Part shown: positions 1-11,735 of the stretch, one piece after another
Layout: each line of letters starts with the position of its first letter
Numbering within the stretch: position 1 is the first letter of the stretch
Assembly: GCA_950295325.1 (NCBI GenBank)
Contig: OX485809.1
Coordinates: forward strand, 372,001 to 436,000
DNA length: 64,000 bases
From: Polytrichum commune
Lineage: Eukaryota; Streptophyta; Polytrichopsida; Polytrichales; Polytrichaceae
Direction of reading: 5' to 3'
Made by a program: the position numbers and the translations under genes
The notes under the pieces: model-generated
Seen by the model: the letters and a program-made list of their open reading frames with translations, nothing else
The model's database searches: none
What the model was told of the DNA's origin: nothing

Positions 1-720
1 TGTACAAGAATAATATGGATGGATAATCTGTTACAAATTATTATGCACTAGTTGCCACCCCGGCCATAGAACCATCCTTTACCTTGCATCGTGGATGATC
101 ATGATCAGCTGAAGGACAATGGGCTCACATTCATGCCGGTGCATGAACACTGGTGTTCAGTTTTCTTTTCTTATGCAAAGAGGTTCCAACACATTACCGT
201 AGGATGACTGTCCATTTAATATGTTGGTGATCATACTTGACAAACTCCTTCTTCGCAATACCTGACGACACATTGTCCTTCAATAAGTCGCATCAAACCA
301 CAGCATTTCATTGTAATTTGTACCCAAGCAAGCTGCTCATTTTGGGCACTGAACTTGTCCCTTCACTGTCTGCCATCCTTTGCGTTTCCAAAGTCTTCAT
401 AGTATGTGGGGGCTCTCACTCTGAATGAATGGCGAGAAGCGGCTGCTAGTTGCAGATGAACCGGACCGATTGAAGTTCAAGACTTCAGGAGATTTACCCA
501 CCATTTTAGAAGAACTTGGAGAATATTCCTGAGATTGATAATGAAAATCCGAAAGGTGTCAACATGTAACCAGCTGTTGGACTTGGAAACACTGGGATCA
601 CGACCGATTATGCTGAACAATCTTCCCGGACACTGCTCATGCATCACCGTAGAGTATTTCATGATGGAGAAATGGAACTCATAGTTTGTTGAAGATTTAA
701 GAGCTTTGGCGAAGGCTTAC
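1..720. other. Presumed CFAP58 intron 3, no exon recognised
   Basis: This stretch follows the GT donor at 720-719 on the minus strand. I looked for the expected next coiled-coil exon on that strand and did not find one. The short open frames here resemble no family I know. It is either intron extending past the window edge or the gene is broken here. Confidence 0.4.
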
Positions 721-1821
721 TGAATTTCGGCCTTTGCTTTGGCCTCCTCTGCTTGCGCCGCATCCACCATCCTCCAAGCCCTCTCAATTTCCGCCTTCAA
801 AGACGCAATTGCTTTTGCATCATCCTCGTTCATTTTCACGGAAGTTGATACTTTCTTTGCATTCCTCTGGACCTCCCCATTTAGCTCCCGACATTTCTTG
901 ATGAGCCTTTTCTCGCTTTCTGTTACAGGCATCAAATTTGACACCATGCATTCACCCGTAAAAAACCAACGGGATCGATACACTCTAGGCCGTCGAGTCA
1001 CGTCACGAATTCTAAGAATCGTATAATGTTTTGTATTAACAGGCTAGAAACTAGATTTTTTTTTACAATATCATGTGTCAAGGAGAAATTGAAACATATT
1101 TTTACATGTGATAGTAATGACCAAAATGTTAAGTATGTAATAAGTTGCATCCAAGAGCATCCATGTACAATATTTGAACCCATGTAATATAATATTTGAA
1201 CAATGTGATGAACTTGCCATGCGATTTCTTGAGTGCACGATGGAGTTTCTCGTACTCCTCTCGAAATCTGTCGAGGCTCCGATCGCCTTCTAATTGTGTC
1301 AAGACCTGCCACGATTCCCACCGTCCCCAACTTTTGTTGCTTAGAATCCAACAATAATTCCTCAAGTTTGTTCAATATTGAAGACTTCCATACCGGTTGC
1401 ATGTTCCATTTGAAACCTAAATTATATGGTCTCTTTCTATTTTGACCTTTGAAAATCACATTACAGGTGGATGCCATCATAGTCACAATTACAAGCTGTA
1501 GCTAACAAATTATCACAATTGAATTTGACCCATGATTAAAAGACATTGGCCCATGCCGTGGTTTGCTTCTCTAAGCTTATAACTTCACATTCAGCTTAAA
1601 TTTGAAAGCATATTTGACATATGTGCCAATAGATGTTGGAATTGTACCCTTGAGATTGGAGGACCCACACAATATGAACAAACCACCTCATCTTTTAATC
1701 AATATGTTATGCAAGTTGTTTATTGACTTACCTCTTGGAAGTCTCGCTCAAGTGTGTCAAACATTCTCGACTCCATGGTCGGTCTCACGGCTTCCGCCAT
1801 TTCCTTCTCGGATTCCGCCAT
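721..1821 (-). CDS. CFAP58: CFAP58 (CCDC147) homologue, N-terminal part; continues beyond the left edge
   Basis: Cilia- and flagella-associated protein 58 is a coiled-coil protein of motile axonemes. Three coding exons can be read on the minus strand: 1821-1732 (30 codons from ATG), 1305-1218 and 919-721. Phases fit (0, 1, 2) and the joined frame is open for about 125 residues. Family hallmarks seen in order are FDTLERDFQE (residues 21-30), LEGDRSLDRFREEYEKLHRALKK, SEKRLIKKCRELNGEV and SLKAEIERAWRMVDAAQ; all are charged and helical, as expected of coiled coil. Intron 1 is GT-AG; intron 2 uses a GC donor (CATG/GCAAGT). Intron 3 starts at 720 with GT, and I found no next exon before position 1. 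Known family members are about 870 aa, so only the first seventh is here. Whether the rest is intact cannot be judged, but the visible part has no stop or frameshift. The start was chosen because upstream in-frame sequence looks non-coding. Confidence 0.85.
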
Positions 1822-3164
1822 CTTTGAAACTTTTATCAAGCACTCAGTTTCATCCAGACACAAACACACACAAAACACACATTTAGAGTGAAATTTGACA
1901 ACATTGGGTATTGCAATTTTTGTGCCAACACACAATTGCAAATTTTTAAAAAGGTTCAAAATATTTGAGATATATTGATTGGTGTCAAGGTTGAGGGCGT
2001 GATCTCCGTGCTCAACATGATAAGAGCAATCCCATTGGACCCAAAGTTGCTCACTGTTCTATCGATTATGTGAAAAGCTTGGACATGCAAATATGAGTAC
2101 ATGTACCCTACAAAAAATTTATAATCTTGTAGAAATCTCGGGCACAAGAGATCCAACCTTGTTTTGGATGGATTTAAATCCTCGAGTCTTTCATTTACAA
2201 TCCTTCATACGAGATTTGTCCTTGTATTTTACTATTTTTTCACCGCATCCAATCTAAAAACATAAGAGTAATATCAAGCACAACTTTGAACCAAAAGATC
2301 AACAAAATACCTAAATTGAGAGCAACCGTTTAACACAATGAGACAACTTAACATAATTAGGGTTTTATAAATGCCATATTCTTCAACAAGAATTACAATA
2401 TTGAATTTATATGCTAAATTCTCATGGATAGGATTCAACATTATCGTGGTGATGCTTGCTACAAACATGATGATTGATTTCACACCCGCAAAGTCAAGTT
2501 ATTATTAATAAGGACAATCTACACGGTGGACATCATAATTGTTTTTCCAAATTTACACAAGTCAACACCTTTTTGTAGCATGTTTCTTGTTTCTACAATG
2601 AAAATGTTAAAGCATGCATTAATATGTTGAGTTTCATAGAACATATGAAAGACACCACAAATTTGGAAGGCAAACTACATTGAACCAAGGCTTGCATTAA
2701 CACATCTAATGACACCACTAGAGAGAGAAGGGATGAGAAGAGAAAAGAGCATTGACGTCTGCATGATTGGTTGAGGGTTTATTACCTTCAACACAAGACG
2801 ATTCTCTTTGACAAATTAGATTTTCATTCATGTTGTATGTGACTTTGCCTTGCTTCTTCGTAATTGCTTCTTCATGTTTTGATTTGACATCCCTATTGAA
2901 CGAGACATTTTAGAATAATAGTCTAAATGTTGACTCATGATGACTTGCTCAACAAAGCAAGTATGAATGAAGAGTGTCTTTGTCCACATGCTACTATACT
3001 CTAAGAAACTTTCTCAAATTGCTCCAAGTGTTGTCTTGACAAAAATCAATAAGTACAATAAACATCTAATTTACAGCGGCCCACGTTAAATTTCCATATC
3101 GACATACATTAATTATCTTTCAATCATTGGGTGGCAACTAGAGAGGGCGTCACGTGACACTTGG

Positions 3165-3419
3165 TGCTACATTGCTTTGTCTAATTACTGTGGTCGGGAA
3201 ATCTATGTGAGTTAAAATTTAGTGTGACTCATATTAACTTTATAGTTCTTGTCTTGGTTAACATTAGTAGTTTACAATACTTGTCTTGCCTTGAATTTTC
3301 ATCCAAATATGTAGACAAAACAATACACACTAATTTGGAATTACAATGGGCCTCTTCAATTTATACTACAGGGAATTAGGAATTAGTGTGGCCCCACACT
3401 AATTAGACAAAACAATGTA
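3165..3419. mobile_element. Inverted-repeat MITE, CTAATTAG family, copy 1
   Basis: The left end reads TACATTGCTTTGTCTAATTA and the right end is the reverse complement of TACATTGTTTTGTCTAATTA followed by GTGTGG. The same termini occur in the element at 11.51-11.74 kb. The interior has no coding potential and little similarity to the other copy. No convincing target-site duplication could be fixed, so the superfamily is undecided. Confidence 0.6.
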
Positions 3420-4658
3420 CTCGACAAGTCACAAAGATCAATCTAATCAATATAGTACACCATTTTAGTACCACAATAAATCATATCTTTAGTGTCTAGT
3501 CATTCTAGGATATATTGTTGAAAAAGAGTAGGTGGTGTTTATGAGAAGACTCATGGTACATACCTGCAAAATTTGAAAGCACTTGAGATCCATTAAATTT
3601 CCAAATGGAAAAATGTGGATGTTGCATATTGAAGCATCACAGACGCCCAGTTTGAACTCTAAAAACACCCATCATTTTTAGCTATGCCCATTTGTTAGTG
3701 ATGAACTCCTTTAGGGTTTTAGAGAAAATATTGTAACTTTTATACTATGTCCATTGGAACGGAAACCATGCTGCATGTTCTAAGGGGGTCGCCGGCGCTG
3801 GTCAATCATGATCAACTAAACACCCTTTGTCATGAAAGACTAAGAATTAACATCCATATGAGTATTAAATATCAAACTCATATTTATGTCATCCGGGTGT
3901 CATTTACTTTGGTTTAATCTACATAAACAATTTGGGTTTTCATTTTGGAAAAAATGTATACTAATATGTGCAGTCAGTTTATCCCACACTATTTTATCAA
4001 CATCCCACATCGATTTGGATATATGTTACCACATCAACAAAGTACATGTCAAAATGTTTATAATAATGGTTATCATACGGATTGATAAACAAAGTTACAT
4101 GTTATTCCCAGGGGGTGTACCTTTCATAACATATATGGATATATGTGAGTGCACAAAAGGGGTGTTAATTTGAACTTTACCGTATTACGCATAGACATGC
4201 TACACAAAATATAACTTTTAATGATGTACATGTATGAAGGACCTCTAGAAATATACAACATTTGTATATGTATGGTAGTGTCAGTAGACTTTATGGGATA
4301 AGTGTTTAATATTGGACGAAACTAGAAACGATAATTGCATTTACTTTTATGACACGTATTGCAAACTTAAATGCTTATGAGTTACATATGAATGTTGATG
4401 ACTACATGAATGTCAAATGTTCTTTATGTATACATATTGTCACTTGTATTTTCATCATTGAATTTGCATGTGAACTAAGGTGGGTGCACCCATATTAGTT
4501 GATGACTTATTCTGAATGTCACCTACTATGAGGATAATATTGAAGGTACAATGGATATGTCACATCTCTTATAGCTAAATCGAAATCAGAATTTTGTTTA
4601 AACTTCTTAACTTCCATTTATAAAAACATACATTGTCTTTGCATAAACACTATAAGTT

Positions 4659-4735
4659 CTCGGGGGGGGGGGGGGATCACTCTTCTATTTTAGAAACCTA
4701 TGTGAGAACAAATATAGGGTTCATTTTAAAGTTGT
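4659..4735 (+). mobile_element. Fragment of the poly-G-ended element family
   Basis: It starts with CTC followed by a run of 14 or so G, then, about 30 bases on, the motif GTGAGAACAAATATAGGGTT. The same order (CTCGGGG, spacer, GTGCGAACAAATGATAGGG) begins the complete element at 58,837. No matching right end was found nearby, so this looks truncated. Confidence 0.5.
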
Positions 4736-5329
4736 GACCTACAAGTTATAAAATATGTACTTGCAACAAAGACGAAGTTATATTTTGAACTCGATGATAT
4801 AAATAAATTATGATGTTGACAAATTCATCATGTTAGATAAATTTCAAATTGACATACATTACTGTAGAGTTTAATAGGGAGAGGACATAAAATAATATAT
4901 ATTAAGGCCCCACACTACGGATGACATTTCATGGATGTAATTTGTCAGGCTAGACATGGGAAGGGAACTTGATGGGTTTGGCCATTATATTTGGCTCTAT
5001 GAATTCCCAGTTAGGGTTTGCGGGAGCTAGCTACTAGAAAATCATGACCAAATCAACAAAAAATCAACAGATCTTTGTCGATCTGGGCACTGCAATGACC
5101 GATTTCACTGATTTTTGAATTTTTGTAAAAATCAACAGTTTACTGCCTACATTTTTGTTGATTAGAATAGTACAATGACCAAATCAACAAAATTTTAGTA
5201 AATGTGGAATCTTTTTGGAATATTCTATGATCTATTGGAATATTGTAAAATATTTTTAATTTTTTGCAATTTATGGTCTTGTAAATGTATGGGTATGGAA
5301 ATAATTACGAATTCAAAGGTGTGTAAATA

Positions 5330-5640
5330 TTATAAATATTATATTAGTTGATAGTTAATATTATATATTAATATTAATATTAATATATTAATATATTAAT
5401 ATAAATATGTATATGAATTCATATTAATATGTATAATATGTATATAATATATGTAACATATAATATATATATATATATGTATGTATATAATGTGTATATA
5501 TATAATATATGTAACATATATGTATATAATATATGTAACATATATGTAACATATATGTATATAATATATGTTACATATATGTATATAATATATGTAACAT
5601 GTATGTATATAATATATAATATATAAATATGTATACATTT
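5330..5640. repeat. TA-rich microsatellite, ATATGTAACATA type
   Basis: Runs of TA/AT alternate with repeated ATATGTAACATATATGTATATA units. The open frames on both strands here (rich in Tyr and Ile) are artefacts of the repeat. The block lies inside the CACTA element and can form cruciform or hairpin structures. Confidence 0.85.
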
Positions 5641-5644
5641 ACAG

Positions 5645-5836
5645 TAATTATATATAGTATATATTTACTGTAATTATATACTGTATATATACTGTATATA
5701 TTTACTGTAATTATATACTGTAATTATATACTGTAATTATTTACTGTAATTATATACTGTAATTATATACTGTATATATTTACTGTAATTATATACTGTA
5801 ATTATATACTGTATATATTTACTGTAAATATATACA
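5645..5836. repeat. 13-bp minisatellite, unit ACTGTAATTATAT
   Basis: About 12 imperfect head-to-tail copies of ACTGTAATTATAT, with variants ACTGTATATATTT and ACTGTAATTATTT, follow directly after the TA-rich block. It lies within the CACTA element. Confidence 0.85.
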
Positions 5837-5904
5837 TCAAGTAGGTAGTAAAGAGAAATTAGTGGCCTTATTCTAGAAAGGTTTAAAACACTCCATTTAT
5901 ATTA

Positions 5905-6115
5905 TGTGTGATGTGATGACCTAGTGGTTAAGGCACATGTGTGCGTATCACTAGGTGCAAGGTTTGATTCCCGTGGCCGACACCTTCGGCCTTGGCCTTG
6001 CCACCTATGTGAGTGGTAGGTAGTCTATACTTGTAGGTGAGGTATAGGTTGAGGGTTATTTGGGAGGGGTTAGGAATTGCAGATCCGACATTTATTCATT
6101 TTTCATTTTTTAATG
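5905..6115 (+). mobile_element. tRNA-derived SINE-like element
   Basis: An A-box-like stretch, GATGACCTAGTGGTTAAGGC (5914-5933), is followed about 30 bases later by a B-box-like stretch, GGTTTGATTCCCG (5961-5973). The order and spacing are those of the internal RNA polymerase III promoter in tRNA genes and tRNA-derived SINEs. A body of about 130 bases follows and ends in a T-rich tail (TTTTTCATTTTTTAATG). It does not fold as a full tRNA, so a SINE is the better call. It is nested in the CACTA element. No clear target duplication was seen. Confidence 0.65.
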
Positions 6116-6283
6116 TTATATATATATATATATAATAAGTTTTTTTAAAAAAATATTTTTGTGACCATATCAACAGAAAAAATCAACAAAATTGTGTTAC
6201 ATCATGTCCAGGTCAACGCGTCCTAAGTGACAACCGCGACCAACGCCTTTCTGTTGATCCGGACGCAGAATTTTCTACTAGTG

Positions 6284-9200
6284 GCTGTTCAAAGTTTTCA
6301 TGTTTGTGCAAACTCTAACCTTCTTCCGAACTTGGCAAATGTTGATGGTTGATTGTTCAGGGTTTAGGAGTAGGTGCACACGAACAGTCGCTCTCCTTAG
6401 GTGCACCCATCCCAAGCTTAACCTTTCCCAATTTCAGTTCTTTGCTTGCTTGGTAGATGGATAGGTTTTGGGGTTTTGATATCTTGTAGTGATTTATATA
6501 ATTTTTGGTTTTAGTTGTTGATGCAAAGAAGTGGCAACATCAAAAGGAGGTGTCTATTTGGGCAACTCAAGGTTTAGGGTTTCTGTGAGATTGTTGGGCA
6601 CAAACCAAGTTTGCAATGTCTATAAAGTTGAGATTGTCTCACTTCCTAATTCCAATGCTAGTCCGAAACTTATTGGATCTTGTGAGTGTATTGAGGGTGA
6701 CACATATGCCAAACTCAAACAACTACTTAAAGGTATTCATATTGAGGATTGGCCCTTTCAATGCTTACTATGATGTCGAGGTGACTTGAATGATTGTTTT
6801 GATTGAGGAAATCCAAGATTACAAATCCCTAGCTACTCATTGAATTTTTTTGGGTAGGATTTTAGGCAAAGGTTGTGGCAAGTTTATTGGCATATTATGT
6901 AGTTTGTAGCGCCAGGGTTAGAGTTAGGGTTCAGATTTTCTATCTTCCGCACAACCAGATGTTGTGTATTGAATGGTTGAACCACTTGAACTTGAACAAT
7001 GATACAAATTGCTTCGTAACTAATGTGTAAACCCTAAGCAAAGTATGTGACTTCTGTTAGTTGGTTGTATACAATTTGTGTTTTTTAAACACAAAATTTG
7101 AAAACATTTGCATGTGTTTTAAAGACAAGCATTTGATCACCATTTCCATGTGCGTAGGTTTTTGAATGAATATAGTGCATACTAGGAAGCTAAATTGTGT
7201 GCATATTGTGTTGATGTTTATGATCTTATATGTGTAAGTGTTAAATTCTACATGACATCAACAAACCTATAATTTATAACTACTAGATGCCCATGTAAAA
7301 GAAGAATAAATACCAAGGTAACTTACCCATAGGATCCTCAAAAATATTGAATGTTAGAAAACTACATGATAGTAGGGTCCACAATATTTACCTTCTCCAA
7401 TACAATACCCCCCAAAAAAACACCTTATGTTCTCACACGTTCCCACTAAATATAAGGAAGTGCCCCCCCCCCCCCCCCCCCAAGTATAAGGTTAGGGGTT
7501 ATGTTGTGTATTTTCTATTAACAAGATCACTTTACGAGTATCTAATATGTTCATTGTCCTCAATATTAGTAATATATATTTTTATTTGTTTCCTCTTCTT
7601 CTTACTAACCATCATCCTCATTGTTTTCCCTTGGACCATCTCGCGTTAACAATCACATTTGCCATGCACAAATTTGAAAGGAGGTCTTATAGCAGAAAAC
7701 AATTCATTGACAACCTTCATAATGTAGTTGTCATGTCCATTATAAAGGCTTACGTGATAGTGTCAAACAATGGCCTTGTTGTATTCGGCAAGACCTAGGA
7801 ACACCTTCTCACATATCACCTTGAATTGTTTATTACGGATGTTAGATTATTCCATGCCCCCTTATATAATGCAATATCAATATTAAAATGCAAAGAATAA
7901 AAAATACATAAAAATTCACATTCAAAGCAAAGTAATATAATGTTACATGCAAGTAAACATCAACAAACATATGCAACAAATCAAAGTACACGAACATGCT
8001 AAGCAAAACAATTATCAACAACAGTATAAAACAAACCAAATTAAATCATCATCCTAAATTTCTAAAAATATTTAATGCAAGGCATGCTAAATATAAATAT
8101 AAATATAAAAACGAAGCATGAATACAAGGCAAAGCAAATATCCGAACCATCCGAACCAAAGAATGCAAAGATGAATGAATCAAAGCATGCAAGCATGCAA
8201 GCATCATCATAAATCTATTACTAATATTGAACATAATCTTAAATAAGATGGGTTGGTTTCCAAATTACATAACACATTATAATCAAGGTCCGATAATTAA
8301 TTATTGCTTTCATACCATTAGTTTTGTGGAATTTAAATGACTTTTGGATGTGAAATGTGTTGGACAATGGGTATATGTGCAAGGCGTAAATGACTGCAGA
8401 TTTCACTCTTTTTTTTTTTGGTTTAGCAACTAAAATTTTAGGAATTAGGCTATGGTTCTTTTTGGCATAGTTTTCTACCATTGAAAGCACAAAGTAGGGG
8501 CCTAAACCCATAAGGTTAGGGACATACTACCAGGTCAAAGACCTGCAAGAGCTGATGAAGATCCAGCAAGTGCAAACCTGACTCTAGATCGAAGATAAAC
8601 GCGATGGAAATCCAAACAAAAAGATCTAAAAAGCCACAACACTCTGAGATGAAGCTAATGCATAGAGTTAAACCAACACATTCAAGTTGGAGTTAACGAT
8701 GATAATGGCGGTTGGATAATTAAGGTGGGCTTGCATGCGTCTCGACACCCTTCAATCTGAGTATGAAAAATCCGCAATCTAGTATCTTACGGTTGGACCA
8801 AAGTTCTTGGGAAGGTAGTCCATTTATAATCATTCCAAACCAACCACATTCTGCGCAGTGAACAAAGACACAGTCTGTTGTCGACGAAGTTGCACAAATG
8901 GCGCCGATGCGTCTTGAAGTATTCCATCTCCCGATTGAAGGTCATTCAATGCTGGTCCATGTGTATGCACATTTTCCTCTTCGTCATTTTACACCTAAAG
9001 AGCATGGTCCGCCGAGTCACCCTCCAGAAGTCATCTATGATGCGATCAAAGCACGCCATGCACGTTGACGCCGCACAAGGATTGCTCCATGTGCGCTGAG
9101 TACGTTGGGGGCATCAAACATATAATGTACGAGTCCACCGCGGCGGGAGAACTCACGCACGTTCATCAAGCTTCTCTTTCCATATTTCAATTGAACTGCA

Positions 9201-10119
9201 ACGTGCAGATTAGAAGTCCCTCAGTGCAGTCAACAGCATGGATCAAAGTCGTGACGTACGTATATTACTAAAAATATGGAATTCAAAGAAGGGAAATGAT
9301 AGCAACGTCGACATACATTTGTTGTCGTGGCAACGATGTTGGTGGCGGACCCAAATTCTGTTGCCAAAGATAGAGCAGAGGAAAAATTCCCTCCCTCTAC
9401 CAATAAGAGTCTTTGCTTTGTTGGTATAATGCCCAAGTTTGATCTCATTGGGCACCTGTACTTCGAAACCGGCAACTCAAGACATGATCTTCCTCAGAGT
9501 CACGTTGCCTGCCGCAAGATAACACAAAAGTAAGACACCGTTCTCAACCCATCAACTCACCTCAATACAAGGCTTCAATATGTGATCAAAAATTGTGATC
9601 ATCGCATCATAAGGTGTTCACTGTTAAGTTTGTGATGAAACTTAAGTCAGTGTCACTAACACATGATTTGGAGCTGCTAAATGTTTCTCAGAAGCACTAC
9701 TTTATGTAAGCTTTCTTATTATGAACATCTTTAAACTACAAATCTCTGAGAAGTATTGTTAGTTTCGTAGAAATGAAATCAGTCCCAAGGGGTCTATATG
9801 GTGAACCCTGCTTCAGGAAAAGTATTTTAAATTAAATGAAATGAAATCTGAAGTAGAAGTAGAATCGACAGATGAGAGTGTAAACCTTCATTCTATTTTG
9901 GACACAAATATTACCAACGGATTTCCTGATTTCAGTGACCTCTACCCAAGCATGTCCCTCCTCTTTGTGAAATAGCCATTAATTCATCCAGGCGTGTGCA
10001 TAACCCGAGGAAGACAATTATGCTCTGAACAAATAATTTCCAGCAACTTGCAGACATGACTGGTGTCGAATCTTGTACATCAAAAAAAAATTAGCACGGT
10101 TACTAAGGTCCGTTACTAA
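6284..10119. other. Intergenic DNA, no recognised gene
   Basis: Only short open frames are present, on both strands. A stretch near 8.87-9.07 kb reads openly in one plus frame without a start codon, and has higher GC than its surroundings; it may be a remnant of an old coding or transposon sequence. I recognise no domain in it. A C-tract fragment near 7.4 kb is listed separately. Confidence 0.45.
7395..7490 (-). mobile_element. Fragment of the poly-G-ended element family, reverse orientation
   Basis: Read on the minus strand, a long G run (plus-strand C run about 7464-7482) is followed by a spacer and the motif GTGTGAGAACATAAGG, then a second G6 run and TATT. This order parallels the right half of the element at 58,837-59,179. 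The partner end is missing. Confidence 0.45.
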
Positions 10120-10408
10120 GGGCCGGTACACACGGGTCCCAAGTCCCGCTCATGTTAGCAAGTCCCAACATGGAGGCAAAGTCCCAACCTTGTGCGCTTC
10201 AAGTGACCACTAAAATATGGTTTATTATCATCAAAGTCAGATCTTAATTATATTATGCAAAAATATTCGCGATACTTCGGTTGAGTCTATCTTTTTGCTA
10301 GACCCAACTCACAACACAAGTCTCAAGCCTCACCTTCAAAAAGGGTTGTCATGTAGGCATCCATGTCATAGTTGGAACTTAAGACTTGGGACCCTGTGTG
10401 AACCGGCC
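10120..10408. mobile_element. PIF/Harbinger-like MITE, family B, copy 1 (289 bp)
   Basis: Termini are near-perfect inverted repeats: GGGCCGGTACACACGGGTCC on the left and, on the right, the reverse complement of GGCCGGTTCACACAGGGTCC. Both ends are flanked by TAA (10117-10119 and 10409-10411), the TWA target duplication favoured by PIF/Harbinger elements. A diverged second copy lies at 19.2-19.5 kb. There is no coding capacity. Confidence 0.75.
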
Positions 10409-11508
10409 TAAGTTACATACATGCTCAAGGATCGTCTAAATCGTCTAAAAGACTTTTTTGCAATCAAGATGATTTTTGGCCAAAGCGATCAGAGTGATAC
10501 ATATTTCTGGGGTCATCAAATCTTCACATGTGAATGTCAAACTCTATCAACCCGTTCCGGGTTCACTTCTGAGCTCACTGCTATGTATGATGAAGGTGAA
10601 GCGTCCCTCATCCACCCCAACCTCGCCTCTGTCTCTTCAAAACTCAAATGTGTTCATGTATTTCAGTGATAAGATATTGTCCACATCATGTACAAAACCG
10701 CTAAGTATGCCTTTCCAGTCCACACTAAATCTGAGAAAACACCCACAGCTCAAGACTTGGACCTTTGAGATTGTATTCGAAAATGTGCGAGCACGAGAGC
10801 TGACACAACTGCTCAACACGCCACTTCAATCCCAAGCAGAAGATTAAGAATGTCAAGGTAACCATGAAATTACAGAGTGTTTATCGTGCAGAAAGTGAGG
10901 CCAGTGGTACGGAGACTTTTCTAACCATCGCTGCAATTGTCACGCACACAGCCCATACATGACGTCATTTACCTTTAAAATATTTCAACTACGAAATGTT
11001 CTCTGAGGGCCTCACACACCTAAAATCACATCCATATCAAGAATCGGCAAGTCACTCCCAAATTCAAGAAGGTGGAGGACCGCAAAAACTTTCACATATC
11101 TGCAACATCCACGACACATGCAGGAACTATACAATAACCATCTCACCCCATCATCACTTCCGAGCCAGAAGCTTGGGTAGACATAGATTCACAAAGTGGC
11201 ATCTGTTACCTCCGGGCTCAGATCTCCAACAAATATACTCTTGTGCCCTGTTAAAGCTCACCTCAGTCAAAAATGTGCAAAGTCTGATTTCAAAAGGCAG
11301 AGAAACAGAAGATTCTTAAAGTTGGTGGAGTTCTACTTATTCGTTCTCATGGATAACAGACAAGTGCTGGACTTTCACGCAGCATTCGCATGTGACGCCA
11401 CCGACTGGAATATTCAATTCAAAATGCAATGGCATCCTCATACACTAGAGACAGCTAAATGTCAAAGGAAAGCTGCTGAGAGGATGTTGTGCATATATCT
11501 TCTCAAGA

Positions 11509-11735
11509 AACTACATTGTTTTGTCTAATTAGTGTGGGTTACCATTCAGAGTCACTTGTTGTTATAACTTTTTACTGAGAGTATCATATTTTACCCAATT
11601 AACATTAAGTAGTTAGTATGCACACCAAAGAATAGGATATAACTTAGTTTGTAAAAAAACGATAATGTCTGCAAAATGTTGTAGCAACAGGTAACTCTGA
11701 ATGGTAACCCACACTAATTAGACAAACAGTGTCCC
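11509..11735. mobile_element. Inverted-repeat MITE, CTAATTAG family, copy 2
   Basis: The ends share a terminal inverted repeat of about 33 bp beginning TTTGTCTAATTAGTGTGGGT and continuing through TACCATTCAGAGT, almost perfect. The outer TACATTGT is shared with the copy at 3.2 kb. A short flank match (CATTGT against CAGTGT) is too weak to fix the target duplication. Confidence 0.65.

Larger units (their letters stand above)
1822..5028. other. AT-rich intergenic DNA upstream of CFAP58
   Basis: No gene is recognised. The first few hundred bases should include the CFAP58 promoter, but no clear TATA box can be singled out in such AT-rich DNA. The only structures seen are an inverted-repeat element near 3.16-3.42 kb and a G-tract fragment near 4.66 kb, both listed separately. 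The open frames are short and overlap on both strands. Confidence 0.5.
5029..6283. mobile_element. Non-autonomous CACTA (En/Spm-like) transposon, 1255 bp
   Basis: The right terminus reads TTTTCTACTAGTG, the reverse complement of a canonical plant CACTAGTAGAAAA end. The left terminus reads AGCTACTAGAAAAT, the same end with its first two bases changed. Both are flanked by GCT (5026-5028 and 6284-6286), the 3-bp target duplication expected of CACTA elements. Sub-terminal copies of GACCAAATCAACA and related ATCAACAG motifs occur in both orientations near the ends, typical of transposase-binding arrays. No transposase frame is present. The interior holds AT microsatellites, a 13-bp minisatellite and a SINE-like insertion. 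Confidence 0.8.

Noticed and set aside
5396-5638. Tyr/Ile-rich frames on both strands
   Set aside because: Products of a TA-rich microsatellite.
5914-5973. A tRNA gene
   Set aside because: A- and B-boxes are present but the acceptor and anticodon stems do not form, so a SINE fits better.
6531-6773. 80-codon frame
   Set aside because: Begins with GTG rather than ATG and matches no family I know; possibly an old coding remnant but unsupported.
6911-6935. TTAGGG-like motifs as telomeric repeat
   Set aside because: Only two or three imperfect, irregularly spaced units; not a telomeric tract.
10421-11528. Group of 82-123-codon frames as a possible gene
   Set aside because: They overlap in different frames, show no recognisable domain and have no convincing splice structure joining them.
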